This document shows positions 7,478 through 13,858 of a DNA stretch of 24,566 nucleotides, one piece after another (position 1 is the stretch's first letter; each line of letters opens with the position of its first letter). A program made the position numbers and the translations under genes. This DNA is from JAXHTH01 sp034211115 (GTDB taxonomy: Bacteria; Planctomycetota; Phycisphaerae; Phycisphaerales; SM1A02), in assembly GCA_034211115.1 (NCBI GenBank), contig JAXHTH010000081.1, forward strand, positions 1-24,566, written 5' to 3'. The notes beneath the pieces were generated by a model. It was given only the letters and a program-made list of their open reading frames with translations, did no database searches and was not told the DNA's origin.

Positions 7478-8800
7478 TCAGGGACTCAGCCGGCGGGGCG
7501 TGCGAAGGAGCTTCACCGCCCCGCCGACGATGGTCGCCACCGCCCGACCCCGCGCCGATCGACCGTGAAACGGACAATTCCGCCCGGTGGTGGCGAACTC
7601 GTCCGCGTCGATCGTCCAGGGCAGGTCCGGGTCGATGACGGTCACGTCGGCCGGTCCGCCGACGATGAGCGCGCCCAGCCAGACCTTGTCCAGCCCCAGC
7701 AGCCGGGCGGGGTTGATGGTCATCATCGCGAGCATCGAGGGCCAGTCGAGGACGCCGTCATCGATGAGCGCCTCGGCGTAGAGGGCCAGGGCGCAGTCCA
7801 CGCCGACGATGCCGAACGCCGCATCCGCGAAGTCCACCGACTTCCGCGACGCCGCGTGGGGGGCGTGGTCGGTGGCGAGGATGGTGATCGTCCCGTCGGC
7901 GATCGCCTCCTTGAGCTGTGCGATGTCGCTCGCCGTGCGGAGCGGGGGGTTCATCTTCGCGTTCGTGCCCTGCTCCCGGCAGGCGTCCTCGGTGAGCAGC
8001 AGATGATGGGGGCTCGCCTCGCCGGTGACGGGCTGGCCCTCGGCGCGGGCGGCGCGGATGATCGCCGCCGACCCGCCGCAGGAGACGTGCTGGGCATGGT
8101 AGCGGCAGCCGATGTCGCTATTCAGATCGATATCGCGCCGGATGATCGATTCCTCGGCCTCGGGTGGCCAGCCGATGAGGCCCAGCTCCTCGGCGAGGGG
8201 GCCGGCGTTCATCGAGGCCCCCTTCGTCATCGCCGGGTCCTGGCAGTGCTGCATGAAGCAGCGATCGGCGGCGCGGGCCGCCTCGAGAACATCGGTCATG
8301 ATCGCGGGATCGGCGATGCAGTCGCCATCGTCGGAGAAGGCGATCGCCCCGGCGCGGGCGAGGGCCTCGATGTCGGCCGGCTCGGCGCCGAGACGTCCCC
8401 TCGTGCCGCAGGCGACGGGGAACAGCCGCGGACCGCCCGCCTCCGCCGACCGGTGGAGGACGAACTGGATCGTCTCCGGGTCGTCCAGGGGCGGGGATGT
8501 ATTGGGCATGCAGCAGACGGCGGTGAACCCGCCGTTGATCGCCGCCGCCGAGCCGCTGGCGATCGTCTCCTCGTGCGCCCCGCCGCTGGGCTCGCGGAAG
8601 TGCACGTGGATGTCGATGAGGCCCGGGGCGACGAGGCAGCCCTCCGCATCGAGCCGCCGGCAGTCGGGTGGCGCATCGATGCGGCCGGGGCGGGGCTCGA
8701 TCTGCGCGACCACCCCGTCGGCGAGCAGGACGTCGGCGGTCTCATCGAACCCGCCGGCGGGGTCGATGACCCGTCCGCCGTGGATGAGCAGGGGCTCCAT
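7478..8800 (-). CDS. pyrC: Dihydroorotase (class I type)
   Basis: Catalyses reversible cyclisation of carbamoyl aspartate to dihydroorotate, the third step of pyrimidine synthesis. The 440 residues are an amidohydrolase barrel: the metal pair HVH at 65 and 67 in DIHVHFREP, MPNT at 98-101, FSDDG around Asp157, His185 in MQHCQD, His238, and the catalytic ATDHAPHA with Asp311. The order and spacing fit the longer dihydroorotase class rather than allantoinase or hydantoinase, though these families are close. Start at ATG 8800 (MEPLLIHGGRVIDP) matches the usual N-terminus. No Shine-Dalgarno site is visible, and a TATACT hexamer lies 8 nt upstream, suggesting a leaderless start. It lies 31 bp after the DUF4920-type gene and upstream of rpsB. 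Confidence 0.93.
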   Translation of the reverse strand: MEPLLIHGGRVIDPAGGFDETADVLLADGVVAQIEPRPGRIDAPPDCRRLDAEGCLVAPGLIDIHVHFREPSGGAHEETIASGSAAAINGGFTAVCCMPNTSPPLDDPETIQFVLHRSAEAGGPRLFPVACGTRGRLGAEPADIEALARAGAIAFSDDGDCIADPAIMTDVLEAARAADRCFMQHCQDPAMTKGASMNAGPLAEELGLIGWPPEAEESIIRRDIDLNSDIGCRYHAQHVSCGGSAAIIRAARAEGQPVTGEASPHHLLLTEDACREQGTNAKMNPPLRTASDIAQLKEAIADGTITILATDHAPHAASRKSVDFADAAFGIVGVDCALALYAEALIDDGVLDWPSMLAMMTINPARLLGLDKVWLGALIVGGPADVTVIDPDLPWTIDADEFATTGRNCPFHGRSARGRAVATIVGGAVKLLRTPRRLSP

Positions 8801-8808
8801 GCGGGGCC

Positions 8809-8814
8809 AGTATA
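8809..8814 (-). promoter_or_regulatory. pyrC: Candidate -10 element of pyrC, leaderless geometry
   Basis: TATACT on the minus strand ends 8 nt before the pyrC ATG, with no Shine-Dalgarno site between. No good -35 is seen at 16-18 bp. Confidence 0.35.
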
Positions 8815-8831
8815 GGGCGGGTGAGGGGGGC

Positions 8832-9395
8832 TTACTCGTGCGTCGCCTCGCCGGCGTGTTCGTGTTCGGCGGCCTCGCAGGCCTCCGCGGCCTCCTCCGG
8901 CGTGTAGGCCCGGCTGAGATCATCGCCCCTGAGGTACACCGAATCGGCGATGAGCATGATCGTGTACTGCGGCTCGGTGATGGCCTCGATCTCCTCCGGC
9001 GTGGCGCCGGAGACCTCCGCGAAATGGCGCCGCTGCTCGACGGGCGTGACGTTCACGTGCCCGTCGCCGTGCGCGACGAGTTCGTGCCCGATGGCGTCGG
9101 TGGGAAGGTGGAAGCCCTTGTCCTCGCACATCACGAACAGCTCGCCGCCGTGGTCATCGGTGATGAGGGCCCAGCAGCCGGAGGTAGTGCACATCTTCGT
9201 GATCGTGCCGTGGACGATGATGTCCTGCTCATCGCCCTTCACCGCCCCCAGCGCGACGAGGTCGTGGGAGACGTCCGGGTTCGCGCCGTAGTGATGCCAC
9301 CCTTCCTCTCGGGCGGTGGCGTAGGGCGAGGTTGTCTGACAGCCGGCGGCGAGCAGGCACACGAGAGCGGCGAGGGGAAGCAGTCGCAAAGGCAT
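8832..9395 (-). CDS. Lipoprotein with a DUF4920-like domain
   Basis: A 187-residue probable lipoprotein. The N-terminus MPLRLLPLAALVCLLAAGC is a lipoprotein signal peptide with lipobox LAAGC, the lipidated residue being Cys19. Residues about 58-112 carry IIVHGTITKMC, SGCWALI, GELFVMCEDKGFHLPTDAIG and LVAHG. This is the pattern of DUF4920, a small beta-barrel domain of unknown function found in periplasmic proteins. Cys69 and Cys74 lie in the MCTTSGCW motif and could form a disulfide or bind metal. The tail is acidic and His-containing (AEHEHAGEATHE). Start at 9395 is chosen for the lipobox and for AAGGAGAA just upstream; a 40-residue longer frame has neither. Downstream on the same strand lies pyrC, with no obvious functional tie. 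Confidence 0.82.
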   Translation of the reverse strand: MPLRLLPLAALVCLLAAGCQTTSPYATAREEGWHHYGANPDVSHDLVALGAVKGDEQDIIVHGTITKMCTTSGCWALITDDHGGELFVMCEDKGFHLPTDAIGHELVAHGDGHVNVTPVEQRRHFAEVSGATPEEIEAITEPQYTIMLIADSVYLRGDDLSRAYTPEEAAEACEAAEHEHAGEATHE

Positions 9396-9497
9396 CGATC
9401 GTTCTCCTTCGTGGTCGGGGCGGCCGGGCGGCCTGATCGGCCCGAAGATCGGCCCAAAGAGATAAGCGGCTGATCCTATCCCCGCATCCCGACGGGG

Positions 9498-9533
9498 CAA
9501 AGAAAAACCGCCCACCGTCGTGCGGCGGGCGGT
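9498..9533 (-). terminator. Rho-independent terminator of the Cys-rich gene
   Basis: On the minus strand the arms ACCGCCCGCCG and CGGTGGGCGGT form an 11 bp stem including one G-U pair around CACGA, followed by TTTTTCTTTG. It sits 46 bp after the stop of the gene at 9580 and is the clearest intrinsic terminator in the window. Confidence 0.85.
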
Positions 9534-9579
9534 CGGGGTCGATTCCGGGACTTGGATCGATCCCGGATGTGGGGCAGGA

Positions 9580-10854
9580 TCACTTCTTCGTCACGGCCTC
9601 GCAGGGCGAAGAGCAGCCGTCGCTCTTCTTCTCGCTGACCGAGCCGAGGCTGACGGTCCTGGCCTTGACGTCCGCCTCTGCCTGGGTGGCGTTCTGCATG
9701 TCGGCCATCACCGCGGCGAGGGTGAGATCGGCCGCCTGCATCGGGCACCCCTCGGCGCCGGCGACCTTCTTGATCTCCATCATCAGCGAGAGGTACGCCT
9801 CGGCGGCCGTGCGGGCCAGCGTGTCGCACTTGGTGCACTCGTAGGTGAGGTAGTTGGCCGGGCTGGCGGTGACGCAGGAGCCGCAGCAGTCGCCGGCCTT
9901 GGTGCTGGCGAGGGCGGCGTTCCTGACGCCGTCGCAGGGCTGGCTGCAGTCGTTCTTGGCGCTGGCGAGGGCGGCATTCTTGACGCCATCGCAGGGCTGG
10001 CTGCAATCGCTCTTGGTGCCGGCGAGTGCGGCGTTCTTGACGCCGTCGCAGGAGCCGCAGCAGTCGCCGGCCTTGGTGCTGGCGAGGGCGGCATTCTTGA
10101 CGCCGTCGCAGGGCTGGCTGCAGTCGTTCTTGGCGCTGGCGAGGGCGGCATTCTTGGGAGTGCCGCAGGGCTGGCTGCAATCGCTCTTGGTGCCGGCGAG
10201 CGCGGTGTTCTTAACGCCGTCGCAGGAGCCGCAGCAGTCGCCGGCCTTGGTGCTGGCGAGGGCGGCGTTCTCGACGCCGTCGCAGGGCTGGCTGCAGTCG
10301 CTCTTGGTGCCGGCGAGGGCGGCATTCTTGGGAGTGCCGCAGGGCTGGCTGCAATCGCTCTTGGTGCCGGCGAGGGCGGCGTTCTTGACGCCGTCGCAGG
10401 GCTGGCTGCAATCGCTCTTGGTGCTGGCGAGGGCGGCGTTCTGCGTGCTGCCGCAGGAGCTGGAGCAGTCCGAGCCGGTGGTCATGGCCACGGTCTGAGC
10501 GTTGGCCTGGCGGTCCATGAACGCCTCGAACTGGGCGACCATCGGCCGATAGGCCTCGTCCTCGGACAGGACGGTCATGAGGCCCTTCATCGCGTTCGCG
10601 CCCGGGCAGCACTCGCTGCCGTTGGCCTTGCCGATCTTCGTGACCTGGGCGAGGTACGCGCGGGCCGCGTTCTCGACCGGGCAGTCGCTCTTCTTCGTCG
10701 CGACCTGCATCGCGGGACAGCAGGACGAGCCGCTCGCCTTGGCGGCCTTGTCGCCGCACGACTCGCCGCCGAAAACGGAGACCGAGGAGACGGCGAAGGT
10801 CAGACAGGCGGCGACCAGACACGTCGCGAACAGTCGGTTGGTGAGCATGCGCAT
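9580..10854 (-). CDS. Exported Cys-rich protein with nested tandem repeats
   Basis: A 424-residue exported protein that I cannot name. Residues 1-30 are a signal peptide (MRMLTNRLF, then a hydrophobic core ending VSVFGGES). Residues 31-127 form a Cys-containing N-terminal region with SSCCPA and SECCPG motifs. Residues 128-327 are tandem repeats of 19-20 residues of the form DCSQPCDGVKNAALASTK, with variants DCSQPCGTPK and GDCCGSCDGVK. Residues 328-424 have CTKC, EGCP and a final CSSPC. The mature chain holds 36 cysteines by my count. Metal binding or disulfide cross-linking at the cell surface is plausible but unproven. Start at 10854 has GGAGGA upstream at good spacing; an alternative ATG lies two codons later. 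A strong terminator follows. No neighbour explains its role. Confidence 0.8.
   Translation of the reverse strand: MRMLTNRLFATCLVAACLTFAVSSVSVFGGESCGDKAAKASGSSCCPAMQVATKKSDCPVENAARAYLAQVTKIGKANGSECCPGANAMKGLMTVLSEDEAYRPMVAQFEAFMDRQANAQTVAMTTGSDCSSSCGSTQNAALASTKSDCSQPCDGVKNAALAGTKSDCSQPCGTPKNAALAGTKSDCSQPCDGVENAALASTKAGDCCGSCDGVKNTALAGTKSDCSQPCGTPKNAALASAKNDCSQPCDGVKNAALASTKAGDCCGSCDGVKNAALAGTKSDCSQPCDGVKNAALASAKNDCSQPCDGVRNAALASTKAGDCCGSCVTASPANYLTYECTKCDTLARTAAEAYLSLMMEIKKVAGAEGCPMQAADLTLAAVMADMQNATQAEADVKARTVSLGSVSEKKSDGCSSPCEAVTKK
9874..10473 (-). repeat. Coding tandem repeat, 57-60 bp unit with period-3 order
   Basis: About ten and a half units of 19-20 codons. By motif, S is SDCSQPCDGVK, T is SDCSQPCGTPK, N is NDCSQPCDGVK and G is AGDCCGSC. 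After a divergent first unit and one S, the order is T-S-G, T-N-G, S-N-G: three 58-codon blocks of three units. Neighbouring blocks are near identical in DNA, pointing to recent duplication. Confidence 0.85.
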
Positions 10855-11030
10855 CGAATCAGTCCTCCAAACTCGTTGTTTGCGTGGGATGAACGTTTTC
10901 AGACAGGAGTTCGCGCTCCGCCGGGCGGGACGTGCGCGACTCTTTGGCCAAACCTGTGACAAGCGCCGGCCGGCGTTCGTCTATTCCGTCAAACGCCGCG
11001 GTTTGCCCGCCGACCTATGATGGAGCGGTA

Positions 11031-12389
11031 ATGGACGATTCGGTCCGACAAGAACGGCTGGGGGTGCTGGCCAGGAAGGCCCGCACGCTGCCCGCGACGC
11101 CGGGCGTCTACCTGATGAAGGACGACGCCGGCCGCGTGCTCTACGTGGGCAAGGCCGGTTCGCTGCGCAGCCGCGTCGGATCCTATTTCGTCCCGTCCAC
11201 CGATCTGGGGCCGCGCAAGCAGCCGATGCTCGACCTCGTCGTCGACTTTGACGTCATTGCCTGCGAAGGGGAATGGGAAGCGCTGCTCATGGAGGCGCGG
11301 CTGATCAAGGACATCCGACCGCGGTTCAACAGCGCCGCCACCGATGATCGCACCTATCCCTATCTTGTCATCACCACCCGCGACGACTTCCCGGGCGTGT
11401 ACATCACGCGGACGCCGGGCGATCCGTCATTCAAGGGCGCGCGGGTGTTCGGGCCCTTCACCTCCGTCTATGCCCTCCGCGAATCCATCCACCTGCTCCA
11501 GCGCGTGTTCAAGTATCGCACCTGCACGCTGGACATCAAAGACGGCGACCTGAAGAACGAACGCTTCCGGCCCTGCCTGCTCTACAACATCGACCGCTGC
11601 ACCGCCCCCTGCGCCAACCGCATCACGAAGGATCGCTACCGCGAGGACATCCGCCGCTTCATCCGCTTCCTGACGAGCAAGCGCAGCGTGATGCTGCGCG
11701 ACATGCGCCGCGAGATGGAGGAGGCCTCGGAGGCCCGGGAGTACGAGAAGGCCGCGATTCTGCGCGACCAGATCATCGCCATCGAGAAGCTCGATGAGCG
11801 CGAGAAACGCGCGAAGGCCGCCGAAACCGACTGGCAGCCGGAGGTTACGATGTTCGCCGGCGACCCCCGGAAGGGATTGCGCTCGCTCCAGCACACACTC
11901 GGGATGGAGCAGCCCGTTCGCTGCATGGAGGCCTTGGACATCGCCCATCTCCAGGGCGGCGAGACCGTCGGGTCAAAGGTCAGCTTCATCGACGGCCGGG
12001 CGTTCCGAGACGGCTACCGCCGCTACAAAGTGAAAACCGCCGCGCCCGGCGACGACTACATGGCCATCCGCGAGGTCGTCAGCCGGCGCTACCGCGATGC
12101 GGGGCGGGGCGATGAGCTCTATCCCGAGGTGATCCTCATCGACGGCGGACTCGGTCAGCTTCACGCGGCCCTGGAAGCGTTCGCGCAGCTTCAGGTCAAG
12201 CCGCCCATGGTCATCAGCCTCGCGAAGAAGGAGGAGTTGATTTACACGCAGGACCGTGCCGCCCCCATCCGCCTCGGGCGCGACAATGCGGGCCTGAAGC
12301 TCTGCCAGGCGATCCGCGATGAAGCGCATCGCTTCGCCCAGCACTATCATCATATTTTGAGGAGGAAGCGGGTGTTGGAGGAGGAGTAG
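11031..12389 (+). CDS. uvrC: Compact UvrC, excinuclease ABC subunit C, without C-terminal HhH
   Basis: UvrC makes the two incisions around DNA lesions marked by UvrA-UvrB. The GIY-YIG domain (about 20-100) has GVYLMK, YVGKAGSLRSRV and MEARLIK. Cysteines 165, 182, 190 and 194 fit the cluster reported to hold an Fe-S centre in E. coli UvrC. A UVR motif lies at about 226-260. The RNase H-like half follows, with Asp303 (ALDIAHLQG), Asp371 (LIDGGLGQ) and His433 (RDEAHRFA). The protein is only 452 residues against about 600 usually. It stops soon after RDEAHRFA, so the C-terminal helix-hairpin-helix domain is missing, and the link between UVR and RNase H is about 90 residues shorter than usual. Start at 11031 has GGAG 4 nt before it; upstream extension is not UvrC-like. 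Confidence 0.9.
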   Translation: MDDSVRQERLGVLARKARTLPATPGVYLMKDDAGRVLYVGKAGSLRSRVGSYFVPSTDLGPRKQPMLDLVVDFDVIACEGEWEALLMEARLIKDIRPRFNSAATDDRTYPYLVITTRDDFPGVYITRTPGDPSFKGARVFGPFTSVYALRESIHLLQRVFKYRTCTLDIKDGDLKNERFRPCLLYNIDRCTAPCANRITKDRYREDIRRFIRFLTSKRSVMLRDMRREMEEASEAREYEKAAILRDQIIAIEKLDEREKRAKAAETDWQPEVTMFAGDPRKGLRSLQHTLGMEQPVRCMEALDIAHLQGGETVGSKVSFIDGRAFRDGYRRYKVKTAAPGDDYMAIREVVSRRYRDAGRGDELYPEVILIDGGLGQLHAALEAFAQLQVKPPMVISLAKKEELIYTQDRAAPIRLGRDNAGLKLCQAIRDEAHRFAQHYHHILRRKRVLEEE

Positions 12390-12396
12390 GGGAAGG

Positions 12397-12450
12397 GACG
12401 GAGCGACGAAAGGGGAAGAGACGGAGAGACGGAGTGACGAAGAGATGAGG
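12397..12450. repeat. Imperfect octamer array GACGGAGN
   Basis: Consecutive words GACGGAGC, GACGAAAG, GGGAAGA, GACGGAGA, GACGGAGT, GACGAAGA, GATGAGG start 8 bp after the uvrC stop. The words resemble the GACGGAGG sequence after the octamer array near 2505-2530. Confidence 0.7.
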
Positions 12451-12486
12451 TTGTGCTGTTGTAAAGCCGCGACGAGTGGTCGCGGT

Positions 12487-12732
12487 TCACGTTGACTGTT
12501 TCCGCAGGTGATCGGCGACACGATCGGCCAGGTCGGCGCCGTAGTGAATACGCATGTAGAGCAGCTTCCGGTCCAGTTCGGACAGCTCCGGATGCGCGCG
12601 GGCGATGGCCTGCATCGATCGCCAGCGGGCCTGGCGGGAGAGACGCGTAGCGAGCTGGAGCCGCTTCTCGGGACCCGCCCGGCGGAGGAGTTCGATCCAG
12701 ATGCGCTCGGCCTCGGGGTGCGTGTCGTTCAT
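12487..12732 (-). CDS. Small helical protein, function unknown
   Basis: An 81-residue protein starting MNDTHPEAERIWIELLRRAG, followed by RLQLATRLSRQARWRSMQAIARAHPELSELDRKLL (written here only to show its helical, Arg/Leu-rich character in part), and ending in MRIHYGADLADRVADHLRK. Small proteins of this style occur in planctomycetes and other bacteria without a known role. No enzyme motif, membrane segment or cysteine pair is visible. The start at 12732 puts it back to back with the DUF167 gene, 21 bp away, with a palindromic CTATAG centred between them. No Shine-Dalgarno site fits in that gap unless it is unconventional. Shared regulation with the DUF167 gene is plausible. Confidence 0.7.
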   Translation of the reverse strand: MNDTHPEAERIWIELLRRAGPEKRLQLATRLSRQARWRSMQAIARAHPELSELDRKLLYMRIHYGADLADRVADHLRKQST

Positions 12733-12739
12733 GGCAGTC

Positions 12740-12747
12740 TCTATAGT
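12740..12747. promoter_or_regulatory. Mirror-image -10 elements for a divergent leaderless pair
   Basis: The 21 bp gap between two divergent ATGs holds CTATAG. Read rightward, TATAGT ends 6 nt before the DUF167 ATG; read leftward, TATAGA ends 7 nt before the ATG of the 81-residue gene. That geometry puts transcription starts at or next to both start codons. No convincing -35 is visible for either. Confidence 0.45.
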
Positions 12748-12753
12748 ACGGTC

Positions 12754-13044
12754 ATGCCGGCCGTCCGCGTTGAACAGCACGGCGAGGATGTGCTCCTCCA
12801 CATCAAGGCCGTCCCGGGCGCTTCCCGCGACCAGGTCGCCGGGGTGGTCGGCGATCGGCTCAAGGTCCGCATCAGCGCGCCCCCGGAAGGGGGCAAGGCG
12901 AACAAGGCGATCTGTCGCCTGCTGGCGAAGGCGCTCGGCATGAAGGCGAAGGATGTCACCATCGTCTCGGGCCAGACGAGTCCCGAAAAGGTCATCCGCA
13001 TCGCGGGCGCGAGGGCGGATCAGGTCGTCGAAAAGCTGGGTTGA
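12754..13044 (+). CDS. DUF167 / YggU family protein
   Basis: A 96-residue conserved protein. The family signatures are plain: VKAVPGASRDQVAGV-like N-terminal strand region (KAVPGASRDQ at about 19-28), LKVRISAPPEGGKANKAI at about 36-53, and IVSGQTSPEKVIRI near 71-84. The family is widespread in bacteria, archaea and eukaryotes, small and alpha/beta folded, with no settled biochemical role. The N-terminus MPAVRVEQHGEDVLLHI is typical, supporting the ATG at 12754. No Shine-Dalgarno site precedes it; TATAGT ends 6 nt upstream, so a leaderless mRNA is likely. Its stop codon abuts the stop of the convergent transposase gene with no gap, within the hexamer TGATCA at 13042-13047. Confidence 0.9.
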   Translation: MPAVRVEQHGEDVLLHIKAVPGASRDQVAGVVGDRLKVRISAPPEGGKANKAICRLLAKALGMKAKDVTIVSGQTSPEKVIRIAGARADQVVEKLG

Positions 13045-13665
13045 TCAACGCGCAGGCTGCTTGTGATGGGGCCGGTTGTCGTAGGTGATGACGAAATCCC
13101 AATGCTGTTCGGGTAGTCCCTCCCTGAGGGGATTGCGGTTCACGTACTCGATGCGCCCGCGGACATCTTCGGCGGTGTAGAGGAACACCTTGTACGGGCG
13201 CTGGGACCAGATGGGGTGATCAGGGTCGATCGTCTTCTTCCGGGGGCGAAGACGCAAGCGTGAAGCGTCGGCAAGCTTTGTCAGCATGGTCAGTGCATCA
13301 TCGCGATGTCTTCGGATGACGAGATGTGCGTGATTTGACAGGATCGCGCAGGCGTACACCGTGTAGCGCTCTGCACTGATGACTTCACGAAACGCATCCG
13401 CAACGACTTGTCTCTTCGCATCGTCAAACCAGATGATCGGGAAGTTCAGCAGCGGTTCCGCTTTGCGATAGAACTTGCGCAGCTCATCCCGCGAAGGTTG
13501 CTCTTCCGGGGGTCGGCGTCCGTGGTGGATCGGACCCAGCGGCGCGAGCTTCACATCGTAGAAGTCCTCCGATCCGCTCCCGCGCAGATCATTGGGAAGC
13601 CAGTGTCCGTAGCCGGTGAGGATGAGGTGATGCGCGATCACGCGGCGGTGGCGGGTGGTTGACAT
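13045..13665 (-). CDS. Y1/REP-associated-type tyrosine transposase
   Basis: A 206-residue HUH transposase of the Y1 family, like the RAYT enzymes that mobilise or process repetitive extragenic palindromes. Visible motifs are LILTGYGHWLPND at about 14-26, the HUH pair His112 and His114 in LSNHAHLVI, and EYVNRNPLREGL at 173-184, where Tyr174 is a candidate catalytic tyrosine. It is longer than IS200-type TnpA (about 150 residues) and has no tnpB partner or IS ends beside it, as expected for a domesticated single-copy RAYT. Residues 134-144 (ASRLRLRPRKK) are encoded by a copy of the local dispersed repeat. ATG 13665 has a G-rich AGGGGG about 7 nt upstream. A 30-residue longer frame would run through another repeat copy. 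Confidence 0.85.
   Translation of the reverse strand: MSTTRHRRVIAHHLILTGYGHWLPNDLRGSGSEDFYDVKLAPLGPIHHGRRPPEEQPSRDELRKFYRKAEPLLNFPIIWFDDAKRQVVADAFREVISAERYTVYACAILSNHAHLVIRRHRDDALTMLTKLADASRLRLRPRKKTIDPDHPIWSQRPYKVFLYTAEDVRGRIEYVNRNPLREGLPEQHWDFVITYDNRPHHKQPAR
13237..13262 (-). repeat. Dispersed element copy 1, inside the transposase gene
   Basis: On the minus strand this reads CACGCTTGCGTCTTCGC and runs into CCCCCGGAAG (13237-13246). It shares GCTTGCGTCTTCGC with three other copies, and both parts of the element are present. It is translated in the transposase as SRLRLRPRK. Confidence 0.8.
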
Positions 13666-13689
13666 GTGGTATCCCCCTGTCCCGGAGAG

Positions 13690-13706
13690 GCGAAGACGCA
13701 AGCGTG
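13690..13706 (-). repeat. Dispersed element copy 2, just upstream of the transposase
   Basis: On the minus strand this reads CACGCTTGCGTCTTCGC, identical over 17 bp to copy 1, then CTCTCCGGGAC in place of the C5GGAAG tail. It lies 24 bp upstream of the transposase start, in its leader. Confidence 0.85.
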
Positions 13707-13777
13707 CGGCGGATGCCTCCCATGTGTTCGACGATGAAGCGATACAGACACCCATTCAATATACGCGATGTGTCCCC

Positions 13778-13809
13778 GACGCATGCTTGCGTCTTCGCAC
13801 CCCCGGAAG
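13778..13809 (+). repeat. Dispersed element copy 3, palindromic form
   Basis: GACGCA (13778-13783) and TGCGTC (13788-13793) form a 6 bp hairpin around TGCT. The core GCTTGCGTCTTCGC (13785-13798) and the tail CCCCCGGAAG (13800-13809) follow. Orientation is opposite to copies 1 and 2. It is the most complete copy and abuts the promoter region of the gene at 13859. Confidence 0.85.
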
Positions 13810-13830
13810 TGTCAGGGATCCCCTTGACAC
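13809..13830. promoter_or_regulatory. 22 bp imperfect palindrome over a -35 box, operator candidate
   Basis: Outer arms GTGTCA (13809-13814) and TGACAC (13825-13830) with inner GG/CC pairs: 8 of 11 positions pair exactly and one more is a G-T. The right arm contains most of the TTGACA at 13824-13829, so a bound repressor would block that promoter. It could instead be part of the adjoining repeat element. Confidence 0.4.
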
Positions 13831-13852
13831 CCGTCGATACGTGCTTCATACT
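13824..13852 (+). promoter_or_regulatory. Promoter of the gene at 13859, leaderless geometry
   Basis: A perfect TTGACA (13824-13829), 17 bp, then CATACT (13847-13852). The ATG begins 7 nt after the last base of the -10, where transcription would start. No Shine-Dalgarno site is present. Confidence 0.6.
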
Positions 13853-13858
13853 CCCTGC

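Noticed and set aside
7460..8815. 451-codon plus-strand frame opposite pyrC
   Set aside because: Antisense shadow of the dihydroorotase gene.
9874..10473. CRISPR-like array
   Set aside because: Units are 57-60 bp, contiguous without unique spacers, and in frame with a protein; they are coding repeats.
9520..10959. Long plus-strand frame with Gly/Ala/Leu/Glu repeats over the Cys-rich gene
   Set aside because: It is the antisense reading of the tandem repeat. The minus-strand frame has a signal peptide, ribosome site and a strong terminator.
12879..12894. Perfect hairpin GCCCCC-GGAA-GGGGGC as a terminator
   Set aside because: It lies inside the DUF167 gene and encodes its conserved APPEGGK motif.
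13045..13665. A complete IS200/IS605 insertion sequence
   Set aside because: No tnpB partner or defined element ends are visible, and the protein is longer than IS200 TnpA; a single-copy RAYT-type gene fits better.
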